Shown: positions 1-8,733 of the stretch, one piece after another
How the letters are laid out: every line of letters begins with the position of its first letter
How positions within the stretch are numbered: position 1 is the stretch's first letter
Program-made: the position numbers and the translations under genes
Assembly (NCBI RefSeq): GCF_900103825.1
Contig: NZ_FNIF01000002.1
Coordinates: 515,566-579,565 of the forward strand
Source: Paenibacillus sp. yr247
GTDB taxonomy: Bacteria > Bacillota > Bacilli > Paenibacillales > NBRC-103111
Length of the DNA: 64,000 nucleotides
Reading direction: 5' to 3'
The notes under the pieces: model-generated
Databases searched by the model: none
Told to the model about the DNA's origin: nothing
The model's input: only the letters and a program-made list of their open reading frames with translations

Positions 1-372
1 GGTGGTATGCCTGGTGGTGGTTTCCCTGGTATGCCTGGCGGTGGTATGCCTGGTGGTGGTTTCCCTGGTATGCCAGGTGAAGGTTTCCCTGGTATGCCGC
101 CAGGAGGCGGTCAGCAAGCTCCAACATCCGCACCCCCTGATTACACACCGCAAAAGCCTTTTACAGCTGCTGGCTCCACATTTGCTGTAGAGCCAGGAGG
201 CATTAGACGCTGTTTGTTTAATTTCACCTTCATATGGCTGAGAAATGGTCAATCGTTCTGGTACTTCCCCGTTTTTGTTGGCCATAACTCCATCGCGGGC
301 TTCCGTTGGACCGGTTTCTCATGGATGTATTTCGGTATTGATTTACGCTTTATTGATGCGTTTACTTGTTAA
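1..372 (+). CDS. Glycine/proline-rich repeat protein, 3' part (5' end outside the window)
   Basis: The reading frame is open from base 1, so the start lies upstream. The first ~35 residues are tandem GMPGGGFP-type repeats encoded by a ~24-bp DNA repeat (three copies ending in GGTTTCCCT within bases 4-90). A non-repetitive tail of ~55 residues follows, rich in aromatic residues (WLRNGQSFWYFP, YFGIDLR) and with a Cys near each end. I recall this tail type from Paenibacillus hypothetical proteins, where a low-complexity N-terminus precedes a conserved aromatic C-terminus. A role in the spore or cell surface is only a guess. The gene is followed at once by a strong terminator. Confidence 0.75.
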   Translation, partial: GGMPGGGFPGMPGGGMPGGGFPGMPGEGFPGMPPGGGQQAPTSAPPDYTPQKPFTAAGSTFAVEPGGIRRCLFNFTFIWLRNGQSFWYFPVFVGHNSIAGFRWTGFSWMYFGIDLRFIDAFTC

Positions 373-390
373 TAAATTTTCAACAAGAGG

Positions 391-432
391 AAGGCTGTAA
401 TTCTCATTGAGGGAATTACAGCCTTCTTCTTG
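391..432 (+). terminator. Rho-independent terminator after the repeat protein
   Basis: A perfect 13-bp stem (391-403 with 413-425) with a 9-nt loop is followed by a T-rich tract (CTTCTTGTTTTT). It ends transcription of the glycine-rich repeat gene. Confidence 0.9.
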
Positions 433-685
433 TTTTTGACTGCATTCGGAATCTCTCGATAAAACACTACAACATCAACGTTAATGAGACTTTCGCCATC
501 GATAAATTCTCATGGTCGGTTGAGACGCAATGAAATCAAATTTCAAGCGTTAGTAGTCAAGGCCATTAATGACAACGATATCTTTATCAAAGTGAGTTAC
601 ATAACCACCATCGACCATGACTGAACTGTCAGGATACAAAACGTAGACATAGTGCTGAAACAAGATGATATTCTCAAAGTCCGTG

Positions 686-1340
686 TCATAGCAAAGCACC
701 ATCACGCACATTCCTCTCGTTCAATCGACTCGTGGCTTGGATTAGGACTGGCTCCCCAGCATTCCACCATACGACTTGAAGCTCAGGGTATAGCATCGCA
801 ATATGAACGGCTTGCTGTGCTTCACTTTCCACATAACGCGTGCAACCAAGATGAAGTGCCTTTTTCCCTTTCCATTCTGCAGTGGTTTTTTTCGGGGGAT
901 AAAGTATTTGGTCATCCCTCAGAAATACATCAGTCTTAATGCAATACCTAGCCATCCAAAGCTTGGTCCGTTCTTCATCCATCATAGGTCTGCCGGTAAC
1001 AATGACATCTTGCTCTTCTAAAACAGTTCCGAACAATTTTGTCGTATTTAACCGGTGACGCTCCCAAGGCAGAATAAATCTGGCTCCTTTATCTTGGCAT
1101 TCAAAACAATAAAAGGTTGGTTGACTGGCAGAAAAATGATCTTTACACACAATGTATCCGTTCAATAACCCGAATCAAGTAGGAATTGTTTGCAATCGAT
1201 AAGTGTTTTACCAGAACCAGCAAATTCTTCAATCAGCAATATACGTTCAGATTTCGGCGGTATTCTTTTTCTCTAATTTCTTGTGCTAATTGATCTAATC
1301 TTAAAGAAATAGCGTTGTAGTCTAGGTAAATATGTCTCAT
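686..1340 (-). pseudogene. Degenerate phosphoribosyltransferase-type gene with HAD-like C-terminal part
   Basis: An ATG at 1340 has a good ribosome binding site (GGAGG, 4-nt spacer) and starts MRHIYLDYNAISLRLDQLA, but the frame stops after about 35 codons. A second frame then reads ILLIEEFAGSGKTL, the typical PRPP-binding loop of type I phosphoribosyltransferases. A third frame (686-1165) gives 159 residues downstream. The last shift fits loss of one A (GGTTATATGAAC to GGTTATTGAAC). The segment before the PRPP loop, which should hold the core of the fold, is missing. The C-terminal part (VIVTGRPMMDEERTKLWMAR) resembles HAD-type regions fused to such enzymes; that is less certain. I read it as a dead gene with one internal deletion and at least two frameshifts. 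Confidence 0.7.
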
Positions 1341-1673
1341 AAGACCTCCAGTAATAATATCAACAAAACAAGCGATACTTGACCACCGCTTCTTAATGTT
1401 TAATTGGCTTTTCCCTTTTTGTTTCTGGGCTAAATCTTTAGGTATGATTTATATTACAGCCGAAAAGACCTAAACGGGAATTTTGTCGATTAAGTTAAAA
1501 ATTCCCTAAAGAAACAACAAGAAAAAACCAGAGGAACATGCAATGTGCCTCTGGTTTTTTATCCTTCCTTAACTTTGTTGAATGATCGATAAATGGCTCA
1601 GCAGCAGCTGCTTTTTGCCATTTCCCTTCTGCAAGAGTCACAAAATACCTCTCTCTGTTGCTTGCCTCTAGCT
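1341..1673. other. Intergenic stretch, no gene seen
   Basis: No convincing reading frame. It holds the ribosome binding site of the decayed gene at its left end and a bidirectional terminator at 1522-1560. Confidence 0.6.
1522..1560 (-). terminator. Terminator of the carbohydrate operon
   Basis: The stem AACCAGAGG/CCTCTGGTT with a partly paired ACAT/ATGT interior is flanked by A6 and T6, so it could work in both directions. On the minus strand it ends the operon whose last gene is the GH105 protein. Confidence 0.8.
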
Positions 1674-3878
1674 CTACAGCTCTTCAAGCCAACGTTTCAT
1701 CTTAACGATCTCGGTGCCCGCAAGCATCATGATACCCACACCATGGTTATCATTCGTTACGGTTAGCAGATCTTTCTTGTAATAGTCCGCTGTAAAGGCG
1801 TAGCGCGACCCACTGCACACACCGTGCACATTGCCTTGCCCGTCAATGGCATATCGGGTTAAACCATCCCAAGCTTTAAGCGCCGCTTGGATAAAGCGCT
1901 GAGGCTCCCTCAGCCAGCCGAATCGGACACCCCTGGCAAACGAATACGCAAACATTGCCGTACAAGAAGCTTCCTGATACGCGTCGGGATCGTTCAACAC
2001 TTGATGCCAAAGCCCGCTTTCCGCTTGAAGATCGGCATAACCCACACACAACTCGTTAAAGAAGTGGATCAGCTCCGGTCGATTCACATGTTCGGCTGGC
2101 AAAGCTTCCAGTACCTCTGTTAGGGAAAATAATGTCCAACCGTTTCCCCGCCCCCACGGAATCCCCGTAGGAATATCGTATTTGAAGTCAAACACGTGCG
2201 ACATGATGCGCTGTTCCGGCATAAATAAATATTTTCGGAATAATAGAAATTGCTTGGCTGCTTCATCCAGCGCCTCGCTGCTTCCCGTCACCCCCGCATA
2301 GCGGCACAGAAACGGTGTGCTCATGTATAGGTCGTCGGCCCACATGGTATTCTCCGAATATTCATCCGTACACACCCTGTAAAAGGCTCCATCTTCCTTT
2401 CTCTCCAGTTGTCTAAGCATGAAGCCGGCGATTCTTTCGGCGATAGGCAAATAACCAGGATCTTCATCTTCCTTGTAAGCTTCCAACATTGCTGACCCAA
2501 ACGAGCCGCAGTTATCCAGCATTTTCATCATAACCAGCTGTTGATTGATCGCCGGGAACCCATACTGCTCGCGGTCCCACAAAGAGTACTCGAACATGTC
2601 TGTACAGCTTTGAACATGCTCAAGAGCATACGAGGTGATATCTGATCTTTCCAGTAAGCGACCTGCTTGCAGCAAGCCATAGATAGTCACGCCTAGTGGG
2701 TAATCCCAACGGGCATAATTGGTGACGTTACCGACCGTCCACTTATTGCTCAGCATCGCATTTTCATAAAAAGGACGTATCCAAGTCTCAGGCCGATCTA
2801 GACGCCAATAGGTGTTTTTGTAGACTCGATTCGTGGTAACTAAGTCCTCGTAGTCTATTGCCACATCTGTGTCAAGCGGTCCCAAATAAAGCCAAGGCTC
2901 CACAGAGCCGTGAGCGTTCACAGGTGAACTTAATGGAACAAGCTGTCCACCTACATGGGCATTCACCGTAAAGCCCCACGAACTATTTTCACAAACACTT
3001 CGGAGTAATAGATCGTGCTTTCCATACGAAAGCGGGACTTCCACCTGGAAGCTGCCTTCTTTCATAAGATCTAACACCTGATGGCCATCCACCCAAACGG
3101 TTAACGGACCGGTCGTTGTTCCCTCCAACACGCAGGGGTTCTCGCCAATGTTGACTGCGTTCAGCTGTGTCCATGCATAAGTCTTTTTACCAGGCTGCAG
3201 CCCGAACAAACGCTCACAAACGGGAGTTGTCTGCTCATCCTCACTCCAATCACCGGTTGGCAGCCAACTCAGGTTATGATCTTTCTCTGACGATAACGCA
3301 ACCGGCAGCGGACTCCCTTCATAAACATCGAAGTCGCTTGGGGCTGAATATACCCATCCAGCTTGCCCTTGCCTCTCGGCAAAGGGAGATAGCACATTTA
3401 GAATTCTGACCTTAGCTTCATCGGATCCGAACAAGCATCCGAAGCCGGCTGCCGTATTTTTCGCTTTGATAAAAAGTCGATTCCAACCTTTAACGAAATT
3501 CAAGTTCAACTTGACTGTAGCGCCAGGCTTTATCTCATCAATGACGTTAGAGCGATACGCAAGCTCATCGTTAAAATAAAATTGAATGGGACCCAAGCAA
3601 CGGATTAGCACGTCTAAATTTCGTTCACCGTCACTCCATGCCAGACCATATGCGTAAGCGAATTGACCTGGCTTTGCCTCTGGGAATTTACGACCAAGGT
3701 TCAGATCAAATAACCCTTCTTCATTCTGCAAAATACCTGCGCGGTTGAACGCACGGAAAGTAAATGGAACAGGAGGGTTAGCCCCTATATAGCGATCCGC
3801 AAGCACCTTCAAGGTGCGCTTATCGTCCTGTCCCAAACGAGACTTTATGCTCTCTACTTCATTAAAATAAGTTGTCAT
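1674..3878 (-). CDS. Two-part GH105 unsaturated rhamnogalacturonyl hydrolase
   Basis: 734 residues, about twice the usual GH88/GH105 length. The C-terminal half (roughly residues 370-734) looks like an (alpha/alpha)6 hydrolase: MWADDLYMSTPF near residues 512-522 carries the Asp pair expected of the hydration-type catalytic site, and IPWGRGNGW lies near 573-581. Family members remove unsaturated 4,5-uronic acid from the non-reducing end of oligosaccharides made by pectate or rhamnogalacturonan lyases. The N-terminal half has no signal peptide and looks beta-rich, with tryptophan-rich strands; I do not recognise its family. No signal peptide means cytoplasmic action on imported oligosaccharides. 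It is the last gene of the operon, 16 bp after its neighbour. The start ATG has AGGAG upstream. Confidence 0.85.
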   Translation of the reverse strand: MTTYFNEVESIKSRLGQDDKRTLKVLADRYIGANPPVPFTFRAFNRAGILQNEEGLFDLNLGRKFPEAKPGQFAYAYGLAWSDGERNLDVLIRCLGPIQFYFNDELAYRSNVIDEIKPGATVKLNLNFVKGWNRLFIKAKNTAAGFGCLFGSDEAKVRILNVLSPFAERQGQAGWVYSAPSDFDVYEGSPLPVALSSEKDHNLSWLPTGDWSEDEQTTPVCERLFGLQPGKKTYAWTQLNAVNIGENPCVLEGTTTGPLTVWVDGHQVLDLMKEGSFQVEVPLSYGKHDLLLRSVCENSSWGFTVNAHVGGQLVPLSSPVNAHGSVEPWLYLGPLDTDVAIDYEDLVTTNRVYKNTYWRLDRPETWIRPFYENAMLSNKWTVGNVTNYARWDYPLGVTIYGLLQAGRLLERSDITSYALEHVQSCTDMFEYSLWDREQYGFPAINQQLVMMKMLDNCGSFGSAMLEAYKEDEDPGYLPIAERIAGFMLRQLERKEDGAFYRVCTDEYSENTMWADDLYMSTPFLCRYAGVTGSSEALDEAAKQFLLFRKYLFMPEQRIMSHVFDFKYDIPTGIPWGRGNGWTLFSLTEVLEALPAEHVNRPELIHFFNELCVGYADLQAESGLWHQVLNDPDAYQEASCTAMFAYSFARGVRFGWLREPQRFIQAALKAWDGLTRYAIDGQGNVHGVCSGSRYAFTADYYKKDLLTVTNDNHGVGIMMLAGTEIVKMKRWLEEL

Positions 3879-3894
3879 ATCTGGCCACTCCTTT

Positions 3895-5628
3895 CTACAG
3901 CAACCGTACCGTGAATGTGCGGTCGAACGGTGTTACCAGGTTCACGTGGACGTATTGGCACCCTGCAGGGTGCTGATCTTCACGTAGAATAGGCAGTAAA
4001 TGTTCATAAGCGCCTGAGGAAATTTCAATACGATCTTCATCTACTGTATAGGTCATGGAGCCGCTTTTGAGGAAATATTTCCCTTCCCCTGCATCTTGCA
4101 GGTCGCTACCACTAGCTGCGCCTTCGCTGCCAAGAATAAAAGTCACCTGCGTAAACACGTCTTCACGTTGATCCGAGCTTATGCGTATTGTCCAATCGGA
4201 TGCGCCTTGTTTAATCTCTACCTGCAGCTCATGCGTTTGCAGATGCGTCATCGGCCGGTGCTGATGCGGCAGTAAATACCAAGGACTTACCGAACTCTTT
4301 GCTGAAACGGGAAGATGCTGCTGCGGGATAGGACCGTTGTATCCTTTATCCATCGTAATGCCTAATTTATAGACTCCTTCTTCTACGGATAACTGATTAA
4401 ATTTGACGATCCCCGGGGAGAAGGAGGTTGCAAGCTTAATGCCCAGCAGCCTTACTTTCCCATGGCGAAGAGAGAAGAAGGAAGGTGTCTGCGGCATGAT
4501 GGTCACACTCTTATCCAACTCTCTAATGCGCACGATGGGAGCTCCAAATGCTAGATGCATGCTGCTGTGCTGAATTTTCATATGATGTCCCACATCATCG
4601 ATTTGGTTCAAGTGCTCGTTAATGGGGTGCTGCTGATTAAGGATGCGGACATAATGATCTGGCAGCTTGGCACGTTCCAAATCACTGATATCCGCTTCCG
4701 GATACAGCAACACATGCAACAGCGGATTATTGTTCACGCCTTCAGGACGCTTGATGAATGAACCGGCATAATCACACATCGCGGCAAACAAGGGATCCTT
4801 GTCGTAAGCGGCCATCAGACGATAAATCGTATAATAGGCAGCCATGTTGTAGGTTTGACCAAAATCCTGACGTCCCGAGTAGTCGGTCACAACTTCTCCT
4901 GAAGGATGGATCAAGTATACCATCATGCGTAGATTACATCGCACGCATTCCAATAATTCAGGACGGTTCATCACACGACCGGTATGGTACAATGCAATAT
5001 CGCTAACGGCGTTGTAAATACCGTTGCTCCGTTCGGTCCATTCGCCATCTGCCGTGATATCCAAGCCTTCAGCCAGCCATTCTTCAGCTCTTGCTTTGAG
5101 TTCGGGCAGTTGAAAAATTTCATACAGCAGGGAAAGGGCAGCCGTAATCACCCAACGATGATTAGGTGTGTGGCATCCCCCTGTCAGCATGGCCGGAATC
5201 GTACGTTCAAGAAATAGCTTTACTTTGGCAGCTATGGGCAGCACCTCTGCCCAATCATGCGCAGCAAGCAGTTGATAAATTTGCGTAACGCCACCGATAA
5301 CGAAGCCTGTATCGGGGGGAGAGTTGAAATTCGTTGAACCAAGCGAAACCGTGCCGTCCGCATGCTGCCTGTTCAGAATGAAATCTGCCGCTTTATCCAA
5401 GGAGGCCAAAAGAGCCTGATCATGATAGTATCTGGAATCCGGATTAACCAAAGCGGCGACCCATCCGGCTATATACATCGGTGTACTATGATGGCTTGCG
5501 CGCGCAATACCCGTCTCATCAATAATCCCGCCGTAATATTTCGATAAAGGATCCAGCACCTGCTGCCGAAGAGCAGCTTCGGTCAAATCGTCATTCATTT
5601 GCACTAAATGCTTATATATGAAGTCCAT
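3895..5628 (-). CDS. Predicted (alpha/alpha)6-toroid carbohydrate-active protein with beta-sandwich tail
   Basis: About 577 residues from ATG 5628; in-frame GTG/ATG codons at 5637 and 5634 overlap the AAAGG ribosome binding site, so the start is uncertain by a few codons. Residues ~40-330 are helical repeats with Trp, Asn and His clusters (GGCHTPNHRW, YNAVSDIALYHTG, YSGRQDFGQTYNMAAYY), typical of heparinase/alginate-lyase-type toroids. The rest is beta-rich, as in the C-terminal sandwich of those proteins. No signal peptide is visible. The neighbours (sugar isomerase, GH105) suggest action on the same uronic-acid oligosaccharides. Substrate and lyase-versus-hydrolase activity cannot be told from the sequence alone. 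Confidence 0.6.
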   Translation of the reverse strand: MDFIYKHLVQMNDDLTEAALRQQVLDPLSKYYGGIIDETGIARASHHSTPMYIAGWVAALVNPDSRYYHDQALLASLDKAADFILNRQHADGTVSLGSTNFNSPPDTGFVIGGVTQIYQLLAAHDWAEVLPIAAKVKLFLERTIPAMLTGGCHTPNHRWVITAALSLLYEIFQLPELKARAEEWLAEGLDITADGEWTERSNGIYNAVSDIALYHTGRVMNRPELLECVRCNLRMMVYLIHPSGEVVTDYSGRQDFGQTYNMAAYYTIYRLMAAYDKDPLFAAMCDYAGSFIKRPEGVNNNPLLHVLLYPEADISDLERAKLPDHYVRILNQQHPINEHLNQIDDVGHHMKIQHSSMHLAFGAPIVRIRELDKSVTIMPQTPSFFSLRHGKVRLLGIKLATSFSPGIVKFNQLSVEEGVYKLGITMDKGYNGPIPQQHLPVSAKSSVSPWYLLPHQHRPMTHLQTHELQVEIKQGASDWTIRISSDQREDVFTQVTFILGSEGAASGSDLQDAGEGKYFLKSGSMTYTVDEDRIEISSGAYEHLLPILREDQHPAGCQYVHVNLVTPFDRTFTVRLL

Positions 5629-5639
5629 TTTCATCACCT

Positions 5640-6587
5640 TTAACCTTTCATAGCGGCAATTTTACTTGTTATGAGTCTGTGGCTTTCATCAATCTCATCC
5701 GGCTGACACAGAGCCTTCAACTCGTATACTTTGACTTTGGCAGCATCAATGGCTTCAAGAAAATGATCGAAGAATTGCAGATCCTTGCTATGCACATACG
5801 GACACCAGTGGTCCGACAGCTCCAGCGTTTCATGAATATGCACACCATAAATATAGCGCTTAACTTCTTGTAGCTCCTTCAGATTGTCGTATAAGCCCAT
5901 TCTGTCCATCATCATGGCATGACCGATATCGTACCATAAATGAACAGGGCTCCCCTTCAGATTCTCACAAAACGTCTTGGCTTCCATCAAGGAAGGCATC
6001 TGATAACAGCGGGATCTCGTTTCAATGCCTAAGGCCACGTTCCACCCTTTTTGGGCTGCGTGTTCACTAACGGCTTCCAGACTTTCTTGTATCCGTTTCG
6101 TATACAAAGGACTCAAACGTTCACGTCTTTCGGACATTTCCTTCCACAGCTTTTGATACTCCGGCGAATCCTTGCCGTGATCTCGATACAGCTTCTTCAA
6201 ATCGGAGTCAATGTTATATTCGAATGGAACCTCGCCCGGATGCACAACCACGGCCTTGGCGCCGTATCGATTCGCGTACTCCATGGATTTTATGAGCAGC
6301 TCTACCGAACGCTTGCGCTTCTCTTCATCATCAAAGCCCAGCATGACGGAATCTGTATCGTAATCCTTGTCATCGATGAACGGAAATACATTGTGCACAC
6401 TGGATACGCTGATCTCACCCTTTTCAATCATCGGGTCAATCATTTTCATCATCTCTTCGGTCACGTTGTAATTGAGCTCTACATTCCGAAAACCAAGTGC
6501 TTTTATTTCCTCAATCATTTCCCGGCCAATCGTATGTTTCTTGATGTTCCAACAGGTTGAAAAGGAATATTCCCCTTTATCGAGCAT
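5640..6587 (-). CDS. Sugar phosphate isomerase/epimerase (AP-endonuclease-2-like TIM barrel)
   Basis: 315 residues beginning MLDKGEYSFSTCWNIKKHTI. The pattern fits the xylose-isomerase-like TIM barrel: VSSVHNVFPF near residue 85, KAVVVHPGEVPF near 110, ALGIETRSRCYQM near 190, VHLWYDIGHAMMMDR near 215 and YGVHIHET near 245. These Glu, Asp and His positions usually bind a divalent metal. Family members isomerise or epimerise keto-sugars. It sits between a Gfo/Idh/MocA dehydrogenase and the carbohydrate-active proteins, consistent with a step in handling the released sugar. Ribosome binding site GGAGGAAGACAG precedes the ATG. The exact substrate is unknown. Confidence 0.8.
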   Translation of the reverse strand: MLDKGEYSFSTCWNIKKHTIGREMIEEIKALGFRNVELNYNVTEEMMKMIDPMIEKGEISVSSVHNVFPFIDDKDYDTDSVMLGFDDEEKRKRSVELLIKSMEYANRYGAKAVVVHPGEVPFEYNIDSDLKKLYRDHGKDSPEYQKLWKEMSERRERLSPLYTKRIQESLEAVSEHAAQKGWNVALGIETRSRCYQMPSLMEAKTFCENLKGSPVHLWYDIGHAMMMDRMGLYDNLKELQEVKRYIYGVHIHETLELSDHWCPYVHSKDLQFFDHFLEAIDAAKVKVYELKALCQPDEIDESHRLITSKIAAMKG

Positions 6588-6602
6588 CTGTCTTCCTCCG
6601 CA

Positions 6603-7625
6603 TTATTCTGTAAGATCTCGCAGCTGAAAAGCCGCACCCGTTTTTACTGATAAAGTCGCTGCTTCCATTATACGGGTTAAATCAAGCGCTAATTGGATAT
6701 TGTCAGAAGCCGTCGTTCCATTCTGAATATGCGACACCCATTGCTCGAACGGGGAGGGAAGATTCATCGGCAGCTCCGTTACTGCCTGCCACCCAGCTGC
6801 CGCTTCACCTGTTAGCTTGGAGCCACGAATGTATAAGGTATCATCGGTTCTGGAATACGTCATACTTCCCTCGGTCCCCTGTACCTCAATGTCGAATTGC
6901 GAATAGCTATTCACGAATCCCGCTTCAACAATGCCCAGTGCACCGCTTGGATAACGTAAAGTAGCTACGGCGCTATCCTCTACCTCACGTCCCGTTATGT
7001 AGCCGAAGCTAGCACTGACACTTTCCGGTAAACCCAGAAATAACCGGGTTAAGTACATCGGGTGGCAGCCAAGATCCATCAAAGCTCCTCCCCCGCACTG
7101 CTCCAAGTTGAAGAAATAAGAAGGCAGAGAACCATTCGGATTTTTTTCCGTAGGGAGAGCCCCGTTATGAGTAAGCCTGATACGCACCGTTGTAATCATT
7201 CCAAGCAGGCCGTCGCGAATCGCGTTGGTTATAGCTTGTGTAAACCCGGTGTATAGACGCGGCAAAGATACCGTCAATTTCACTTGCGCAGCCTCAACGG
7301 CCGCTAAGATTTCTTTACATTCTTTCGTTGTGGTAGCTACAACTTTTTCAGTAAAGATGTGCTTCCCCGCTTTTGCCGCGGCAATAATAATGTGCCGATG
7401 CATCGTCGTAGGCGTATCCACGATAACCGCATCAATATCGGGACTTCCCAGAAGTTCTTGCAAATCATCGTAGAACTTGACGCCATACGCTTCCGCCTTC
7501 TGCCGTCCACGTTCCGGCACTTCATCCCAGATGGCGACGATCTGGGTTTCCGGATGCTCCACAGCAAGGCGGGCATAATCTTTGGCATGAACGTGCCAAA
7601 AGCTTAACATCGCTACTTTTATCAT
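6603..7625 (-). CDS. Gfo/Idh/MocA-family NAD(P)-dependent oxidoreductase
   Basis: 340 residues, normal family length. The N-terminus IKVAMLSFWHVHAKDYARLA is a Rossmann strand-turn-helix of the variant kind (SFWHVHA in place of GxGxxG). IFTEKVVATTTKECKE near residue 90 holds the E-K pair typical of the family, and GGGALMDLGCHPMYLTRLFLG near 180 holds the substrate-side Asp and His. Members oxidise or reduce sugars or inositols with NAD(P). It is one of two such genes in the operon, and the other is broken, so this is the only one likely to be active here. Confidence 0.85.
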   Translation of the reverse strand: MIKVAMLSFWHVHAKDYARLAVEHPETQIVAIWDEVPERGRQKAEAYGVKFYDDLQELLGSPDIDAVIVDTPTTMHRHIIIAAAKAGKHIFTEKVVATTTKECKEILAAVEAAQVKLTVSLPRLYTGFTQAITNAIRDGLLGMITTVRIRLTHNGALPTEKNPNGSLPSYFFNLEQCGGGALMDLGCHPMYLTRLFLGLPESVSASFGYITGREVEDSAVATLRYPSGALGIVEAGFVNSYSQFDIEVQGTEGSMTYSRTDDTLYIRGSKLTGEAAAGWQAVTELPMNLPSPFEQWVSHIQNGTTASDNIQLALDLTRIMEAATLSVKTGAAFQLRDLTE

Positions 7626-7652
7626 GATTCAGAGCCTCTTCTCTGTTAAAAA

Positions 7653-8709
7653 TTAGTCAAAATAGACGGCTTTCCCCGTTCTATTTGATTCATAAATCGC
7701 TTCGAGAATCTCTGATACGACGCAGGATTGTTCAGGGGTTACAATAGGCTCTTTATCATGGATAACCGCATCAATCCACAGTCGGATTTCTTTATCCTGC
7801 ATGCTTTCTTTCTTACCTTCATAGAAATCAGCACCTTTAGCCTCAAACTACAGCTGGTTCACATATAGACGGCTATGGTTTTCTCCGTTAATGCGTAAGC
7901 CATCTTGCATATCGGCTCCGCCTTCGGTACCGCAAAGCGTACATTTCGCTTCTTTCGTATCCAGCGTGTTCAATGCCCAGCTGGCTTCCACCATAATGGT
8001 TGCGCCGTTCTTCATCACGACCATAGCGAAAGCCGAATCTTCCACTTTAAATTTGTTCGGATCCCAAGGCCCCCAAGAGTTAGCCGCATTTTCTTTGCGT
8101 GACAATTTATGATAAGCGGTGCCCAGCACCACCAAAGGTTCGTAATTATTCATCATCCAGAGCGTTAAATCGAGGGCATGCGTACCAATATCGATCAGCG
8201 GCCCACCACCCTGTTTCTCTTCATCCAAGAAAACTCCCCAGGTGGGAACTCCGCGTCTGCGAACGGCATGTGCCTTGGCAAAATAAATCTCGCCTAAATC
8301 GCCGTCTTCGATCACTTTTTTCAAATACTGACTGTCCGCACGGAAGCGGTTGTTGTAGCCAATTGTCAGCTTTTTCCCTGTGCGCTTAGCCACTTCAACC
8401 ATACGGCGAGCGTCTGCAGCCGTTTTGGCCATCGGCTTATCACACATGACGTGCTTACCTGCTTCCAGAGCTGCGATAGAAATTTCAGCATGCGTATCAT
8501 TCGGGGTACAAATATGAACGACCTCAATGGAAGAATCTGCAAGAAGTTCATTGTAGTTTTCAAACACCTTTGCTCCGGGAGCACCAAACTTCTCGGCCGC
8601 TTGCTGGGCACGTTCAAGAGTGATGTGATTATCGCTCCGAAGCGTATGAATAATGAATGAAGCTGGACATTCTAGCGATGTCTGCACGGGCAGGTACTCG
8701 CATATCCAT
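7653..8709 (-). pseudogene. Second Gfo/Idh/MocA oxidoreductase, interrupted (in-frame TAG and damaged N-terminus)
   Basis: A 279-codon frame (7848-8687) holds the body of the enzyme: VMCDKPMAKTAADARRMV, then RRRGVPTWGVFLDEEKQGGG and IDIGTHALDLTLW. It ends at TAG 7848-7850, but the same frame runs on for 64 more codons to TAA 7653-7655, giving the normal C-terminus (QDKEIRLWIDAVIHDKEPIV, then ILEAIYESNRTGKAVYFD). At the 5' end a good ribosome binding site (GGAGGAG, 6-nt spacer) precedes ATG 8709, but that frame closes after about 24 codons and the GxGxxG Rossmann motif is missing, so there is also a deletion or frameshift. It looks like two independent lesions in an otherwise well-kept gene. 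Confidence 0.8.
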
Positions 8710-8733
8710 GTCCAGCTCCTCCATCTAGTTTGA

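Noticed and set aside
6051-6560. 169-codon plus-strand frame opposite the sugar isomerase gene
   Set aside because: Shadow of a well-supported gene; no start signal or family pattern.
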